From NCBI GenBank assembly GCA_964036275.1, contig OZ038435.1, positions 6,020,187-6,084,186 on the forward strand: a stretch of DNA of 64,000 nt, given 5' to 3'. The notes under the pieces are model-generated. The model did not search any database, was not told where the DNA came from, and saw nothing but the letters and a program-made list of their open reading frames with translations. Origin of the DNA: Litoditis marina. Lineage: Eukaryota > Nematoda > Chromadorea > Rhabditida > Rhabditidae. How positions within the stretch are numbered: position 1 is the stretch's first letter; each line of letters starts with the position of its first letter. This document shows, in pieces, positions 58,601 through 64,000 of this stretch. Made by a program: the position numbers and the translations under genes.

Positions 58601-61600
58601 AGTTCCAGCTAATTACGAGTGTCCCTACGTGGAGCTTCACTTGGAAACGGTGCATCCGGCTGCCATTGATTCGCCGCTCAGCAAGGAAAAGGTCAGCCGT
58701 TTCACGTTTTACAATTCACCCAGTTCTCAACCTTTGGTCATCATAGTTGGAATTTGAATGTGAATGTTAATAAATTAAATCGTGCACAACTTCTTTCAAA
58801 CCATACGAGAGGCGATTTTGTCGTGCACAGAAATTAAATATAAATCAGATGTTTCATCAGAGTAACCAAACTACAAAATCTGTGGGGACGTGAGATTTTT
58901 ACCAGTGAAAACGACGATTTTAAAAATGAAGGTAGTTTGAAATCCGGTTTGTAAGAGAAATCAGGTGATGCAGTAGACAATTGAACAATGTCGCCTCATG
59001 TTAGTTCCAAAAAGAAACTAGAACCATCTATTTTGCTTTGAACTCTTGATTTGTTCGAGATTGCCGTTGATCCCCATACTCTCTCTCCCCTTGCAGCCGT
59101 CCACCCTGAAGCAGTTCGTGTTTGTGCCGGCCCACCACCGCACCTATACGGTGGGAGACTTTGCGGTCACCCGCTTCGGCTGCCACCGCAACCGACCCGA
59201 CCACGAGGTGATGCGACGCATCCAGCAACAGGCCGCCATCGGCATCGAGGAGAGCCCCACTGATGGTCAGAGCTTTGTTTGCTTGTTTCTGGCATGTTCA
59301 CCAACAGTAATCTTTTAATGCAACTCTTTTAGTCATGTCCTAGTTTTCCAGCTGGCATAGTATTAGAGGTAGTGTTGACATAGTGGACTTCGGTACTTCG
59401 GTTGCGTATTATCTACCTTTTACGTGACACAATATTCGGTTACAGGAGCCATGTCCCCTCTTTCGTGTACTGATGATGTCGTGAATGAAGTTTTTGTGCA
59501 GGTAAGCCAGCACTCGCCACATTATCATATATGTTCGTCAAACCAGAGCATTTCAGACTATTTTCGTTTCTGTGTGCCTACTTACCTTACGAAGTTCGGT
59601 TATCTGATTTTAAAAAATGGGTGAAATTCAGAGTAGGTCAATGTTGCAGTGTGTAGTCAAAAGCTTATTACGTTTTTTTGCGAAATTGAACGTCTTCCGG
59701 TTTCTGACAGATCAGGCGAAGATTGGTTAGTAGGCCCAATTTGATGTATGAGGCGAATGGTGCATTGTGTGAAATTGGATGGCCAACGCATAGCCAATGT
59801 CACCTCTTGATATACACATAATGTTCCACGGTATTAATGAAATGAGGAGTAATGGAAAACTAAAAGGGGCATTAAAATTGAACAATCGTACATAGTAATA
59901 GCAGTAAGATTGGACTATTCTAAAAAAATCAACTTGTTTTTGATTCAATTGTATCTTAGTTCGTCATTTTTTAAATCAAAAATCACTATAATTCTCGAGA
60001 TGTGACGTAATGACAACCTTTTTTCGACTATTCAAACTAGAGAGCTGAATTATGCGTACAATGGTGACGTGCACGTCTTTTAGAGTTTATCAACTTTCTA
60101 CGCGCTAATATGTTAATTTTTAGACAGTAGCATATATGTAATTTTTTTAAAAGGCAAGTTAAGCTCGAATTGTGTTTAGGATATTCCGGCAGTGAACAAT
60201 AACGGGGACGACATGAAGCGTCTGTCGGTAGCCGAGCGATCGCAGCTCATTCGCTATCTGAATGATCTCAATAACGGTTGGTTTGAAGATGTTTTTGGCA
60301 TATTTCCAATTTAGTTTAACTGGCACTTATTTTCTTCAATTCTTGTTCGATATTGAGAGGAGGATTTAAAGAGTGTTCGCAACACAGTTAAACTCCTTCA
60401 ACCACTTGGGTATTACAGCTCTGTATACAACAATCATTACCAAATCGCTACTTTTCAAGTAAAATTGTAATTTTTTTCCAGCGGAGCGTCTGCAGAACGC
60501 TGTGACGGCGGCTTTTCCGGCGAACGGCATGAGCAGATCTGCTCATGGATCTGACGGTACGATCCCGCAGTTTATTGTTTATAACAGTGTGCAACATTTT
60601 TATTCAATAATTAATGAGTTCGAATCTGGAGTAGAGAAGAAGAAGAAACGTTCGAAAGTGCCTATCCAAATAGATTTGCAAAGTTCCGAGTTGAGCAGAG
60701 TGTAATGTGTTTTTCCAGAGTAACTTTTCAAGACAATTTGGCCTGATTAGAAATTAGAATAGAATAGAATCCTCATAAGAGGAAAATTCTTGTTGGTGTT
60801 TCATTAATTTTCAAGTAGTTACAGGTCCCGGCAGCAAGAATGGATCTCCGATTGTGGCGAATCGTCTGAACGGCATGGGGGACGCCGCCGCCTGGACACG
60901 GGAAGCCGTGAGTGGAACTGTAAGTAATTGTATATCTACGAGATAATAAAAGCTAATTACGCAGTTGGCAGCAGGGGTGACCAAAACGTTGACTGATCCT
61001 ACCACCGGTACGACCCCTCCCCCTTAAAAAATAGAAATTTGCCAAAAAATACAAAATTAATCTTCAAAATAGCGAGATTTTCACGAAAATTGGCAAGAAT
61101 CATCATAATTTTCATAAAAATTTGCCCCTTCGGGGCCTTTACGACCCCCCCCCCCCCCCCCCCCCCTAAAAATGTGGCACGCGTGCAACTTGTGGTCACC
61201 CCTGGTTGGCAGTGACAGTTACAACCATGTCAGCACAGCTCGAGTATGAAAATATTGAAAGTGGACTCATTAGTATTCGGATGATTTGGAAACTGAAAAT
61301 TTTTTGAACAGCAGTTGGAGAAAAACAAGATACATTCTGATTTCAATTAGGAGCTGTTGTAATTTTATAAAAAACAGGTTTTTTTTCAGAATAGTCAGAC
61401 CGCTATTGTTTTGAAAACTCAGTTTGACATCTCGTTGGGGGACCATAATTTTATGTTTTCGTTAGAAATGAACTGAAGAGTTAATGTTCTTTTTTAAAGG
61501 TCTGTTCTTGATAATTGTCATTAGTGTGTGACTAGACAGCATAACTTCTCATATTCGGCGTGGATTATTTATGACCGGATGTCGTTCGGGTTCTAATTAT

Positions 61601-61915
61601 ATAGAACATAAATTATAACCGCCTGACTGCTATTAGAACTTGGGGGACCTATATGAAAAAGAACAAGTTGCTTATGTTTTTGACGGATAGAGGGTGATGT
61701 ATTGGCGTAAATAAAGAGTTGTTAATCGGTTTCAAAGCCACATGTTTTGAAATTTCCGAGTTTGAGCAAAACTTGAATTTGTAGTTCGACTTTAACAAAC
61801 CTAGTGTAAATATCGTGAAATAGCTGACACTCACACATATTTTTATTATAAAGTATATTTCCAGACTTCGTCCGAGTTCAACAACTCCCCTTCGTGGAAC
61901 CCTGAATGGAAGTGA
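55643..61915 (+). CDS. fog-3: Tob/BTG-family (APRO-domain) protein, probable FOG-3 ortholog
   Basis: Twelve exons join into 371 codons: 55643-55714, 56171-56252, 56582-56695, 57252-57354, 58359-58471, 58603-58691, 59097-59265, 59446-59501, 60180-60276, 60482-60556, 60825-60919 and 61865-61915. Residues 1 to about 122 form the APRO domain: MYTEIKEAVNFLIKHLLGRI, then VGLLAQELANYL, LDLEEVLMC and NVSLFVNPGEVFY, matching the order in human TOB1. Tob/BTG proteins recruit deadenylase (CCR4-NOT) to mRNAs; C. elegans FOG-3 is the Tob/BTG protein that commits germ cells to sperm fate. The C-terminal two thirds are low in recognisable motifs. An exact TRA-1-type site lies upstream. The acceptor at 58603 was chosen because the nearer one meets a stop. 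The family call is firm; orthology to fog-3 is inferred. Confidence 0.88.
57400..58115. repeat. Intron repeats of the ttccctgaaattccccga type
   Basis: The intron holds repeated words (gagtttccctgaaatttccg, gagttaccctgaaattatcg, gggaatttcccggttgtcac) in both orientations, with an A/T-rich centre at 57600-57720. It looks like a decayed dispersed repeat. No exon is seen. Confidence 0.55.
61145..61166. repeat. Run of 22 C
   Basis: This is the longest homopolymer in the window, in the last intron of the Tob/BTG gene. Other long G/C runs lie at 5083-5100 (G18), 8533-8545 (G13), 8578-8589 (C12), 12843-12852 (C10), 27952-27961 (G10), 39680-39689 (G10) and 56754-56766 (C13). Confidence 0.95.
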
Positions 61916-62868
61916 ATCCACCGCCACTATTCTTCTCGGCTCCATGTTCTTGTTTTGCCGCTATTTTAGCCGTATTTCTATTAGATTGTCAGTTTATATC
62001 TGCCCTAGACGCCTTTATGACGTATATATGAGTGATCATAATGTAATACATTAGTCTGTGACATCATTATTTGATTGTGAATCATATTCTATTCTTTTAT
62101 TTTTGTCTTTTTTGTGTCCGGTCTTATTTTAGACAGTGACCGCCGTTTGCTCAACATTTGCACTTTCCAAATCATCTCATCTGATTTTATATTGATTCCG
62201 AAAGTTGTCCATGGTGTTCTTCATTCATTTTACTACTCGAAATTCATCTTGTTAGTTTACGCCACATATTTTTGTCATATTTTGGTCACGGCATATAAAG
62301 TTTTGTTTTGGGGTCTTTTGTAACATAATGTCGGTAGAGCCATTTCACAAAAGTTAGTGATTCGCTGGTAAATGTTTAGGATGCAGACAATTTCTGCCCG
62401 TTATGTAACGGCCTTGACGAGAGAGTGTGCAGGTCAGAGAGACGCAGACTATGCGCCGTCATTGACCTAACTCTTTCGCCTTTGTAGCGGATTATGGCGC
62501 AAATGTTTCTGAGTCTCACACCCCCTTCTTCAACACTCTGAAGTTTCTCAATTCATGTTCCAGTAACAAACTATATACGTGAAGTCCACCACATCTACGG
62601 TAGCGTGAGTTTGATTGTGTTCATTTCATCTAGATTGTTTATAGTTTTGTAGGGAATATTTAATATCTTGTTTTCCCTTTCACCTCCACTTTCTCTTCAT
62701 ATATTTGCTCTCTTCCACTCTCGTCCTCTTCTCCTTTCTTCTCATTCTGTCCTGTTCTCTCCATTTTCCCATTACCCCTGGTTGTCTCCACGGGTTTCGT
62801 TTGACATACTGGGCGTTGTCCCTCATCTCTCTCACCTCTGTCTCTCTCTCTCTCTTTTTCTCCCTTCC

Positions 62869-62935
<67 letters not shown>

Positions 62936-64000
62936 TTCCTGTACCCCACCCTTCCCCGTTCCCTCACCAGGTTTCATTGGATGTACTCGGCCTGTCCCTC
63001 TCCTCTCTTCCTCTTCTCTCTTTCTCTCGCTCTTTTCTTTCTTTCCCTCTCTCTGTCTCCTTTCTACCCCTCACCCTTCCCCGTTCCCTCCCCTGGTTTC
63101 ATTTGATCTACCCGGCTTGTCCCTCTCTCCTCTCAAAGTGGGCGTGGTCGGGAATCGATCTCCCCTCCTCACCACTAGCTGTGTGCTTATGGAGAGAGAA
63201 GGCTGAGGGGCTCATGCACCCTTTTTTGATATTCGTCACTTTTCTCCCGGCCGTATCCACTTTATTGTTATACGGTAAGTATGGTTCGGGTTACTGTATA
63301 CTGTAACAATCGTGGGAATCCCATCGGGGTTACGGTAAGTGCGGTCTGAAAGAACGGTAATCGCAGTCGATGTACGCGTAAACTGTAACTTATGGCTATT
63401 CTATGAAGTTATCTGCTGAGAGTAAGCAATGTTCCGTGCTGGCACGCCTAATTTCAATATCTCTCCTTTTTTCTGTTCTACCTTTGTATACTTTTCTCTC
63501 TTCCTCCCTCCCTTTTTGTCCCCATTCCTTTCTATCCACTCTGCATCAACCTCTTTCTCTACCCAGCCACTAATTTAGTCAAGCGCTCTTTTTTCCACCA
63601 ATTCAGGGTCTCTGATTGCGCGTCTGCAACCCATCTGCTTCTAAACAAAAAAATTGCCCGTAAAAAAGTTTTCCCGAGAGTTTTTCATCAGTTTATCCGC
63701 GTTCCTTCCAAAATCAAGTTTCCCGACATATTTCCGTCAGTTTACCCTTTTTCTATTCGAAAAAAGTTTTTCTATGAATTTTCATTTGCCTTGCTTCCCT
63801 TTCCCTCCATTCAACCTATACAACCAGCGAGTTCCAAACAAGAATTCATCAATGCTGTCATGAATATTTCATGCGTAGTGTCACTCAAAAAGGTAATCAG
63901 CCGAGTTTTTGAGCAAAACAACCAGAAAAACGGGTTTGATCGAGATCAAACGTTTTTGAGTCGAAAAGAGAAGATCACACGTTTGTCATTAGAATTATTG
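61916..64000. other. Region after the Tob/BTG gene, no gene seen
   Basis: It contains a repeat F copy near 62395-62515, a (TC)n tract at about 62830-62935, and three related pieces of about 130 bp (near 62775, 62965 and 63090) that share ggtttcattggatgtactcg-like words. Several tacggtaagt-like words occur near 63270-63360. The 212-codon frame at 62668-63306 is pyrimidine-repeat translation. Confidence 0.6.
62830..62935. repeat. (TC)n microsatellite
   Basis: The tract is almost pure tc dinucleotides with a few ttt or ccttcc interruptions. Confidence 0.95.

Noticed and set aside
62668..63306. 212-codon Ser/Leu-rich frame
   Set aside because: It is a translation of (TC)n and related tandem repeats.

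Overview
The window is nematode nuclear DNA. It has intron-rich genes with TTTCAG-type acceptors, a nematode-specific SSP/MSP-domain sperm gene, a BEL-type retroelement with a phlebovirus-like envelope, and a Tob/BTG gene that resembles nematode fog-3. It is not bacterial, and most open reading frames are fragments of introns or repeats. A rhabditid-type species is likely; the species cannot be named from this sequence. Layout: (1) 414-33242, + strand: the last 31 exons of a full-size ABCA-subfamily ABC transporter whose 5' end lies left of the window. Intron 19 of this partial model holds a 9.8 kb, very young BEL/Pao LTR element (13213-23012, on the - strand). (2) 33243-37212: intergenic, with a probable processed retrocopy of an SSP (MSP-domain) gene inserted inside a MITE. 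(3) 37213-54565, + strand: a complete second ABCA gene, 40 exons and 1733 codons, a head-to-tail paralog of the first. All 40 exons join in one reading frame, and many exon lengths match those of the first gene exactly. (4) 55643-61915, + strand: a 12-exon, 371-residue Tob/BTG-family gene, probably fog-3, with an exact TRA-1/GLI-type site just upstream. (5) 61916-64000: pyrimidine-rich repeats with no gene seen. The first ABCA gene is full of mobile DNA: seven copies of one palindromic MITE, copies of a second MITE, four tRNA-like SINE copies, a truncated LINE inside a MITE, tandem arrays and the LTR element. The matching part of the second ABCA gene is much smaller (13.6 kb against 32.8 kb). 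Exon models were made by hand from frame continuity, splice sites and comparison of the two paralogs. Functional statements rest on family knowledge and not on searches.
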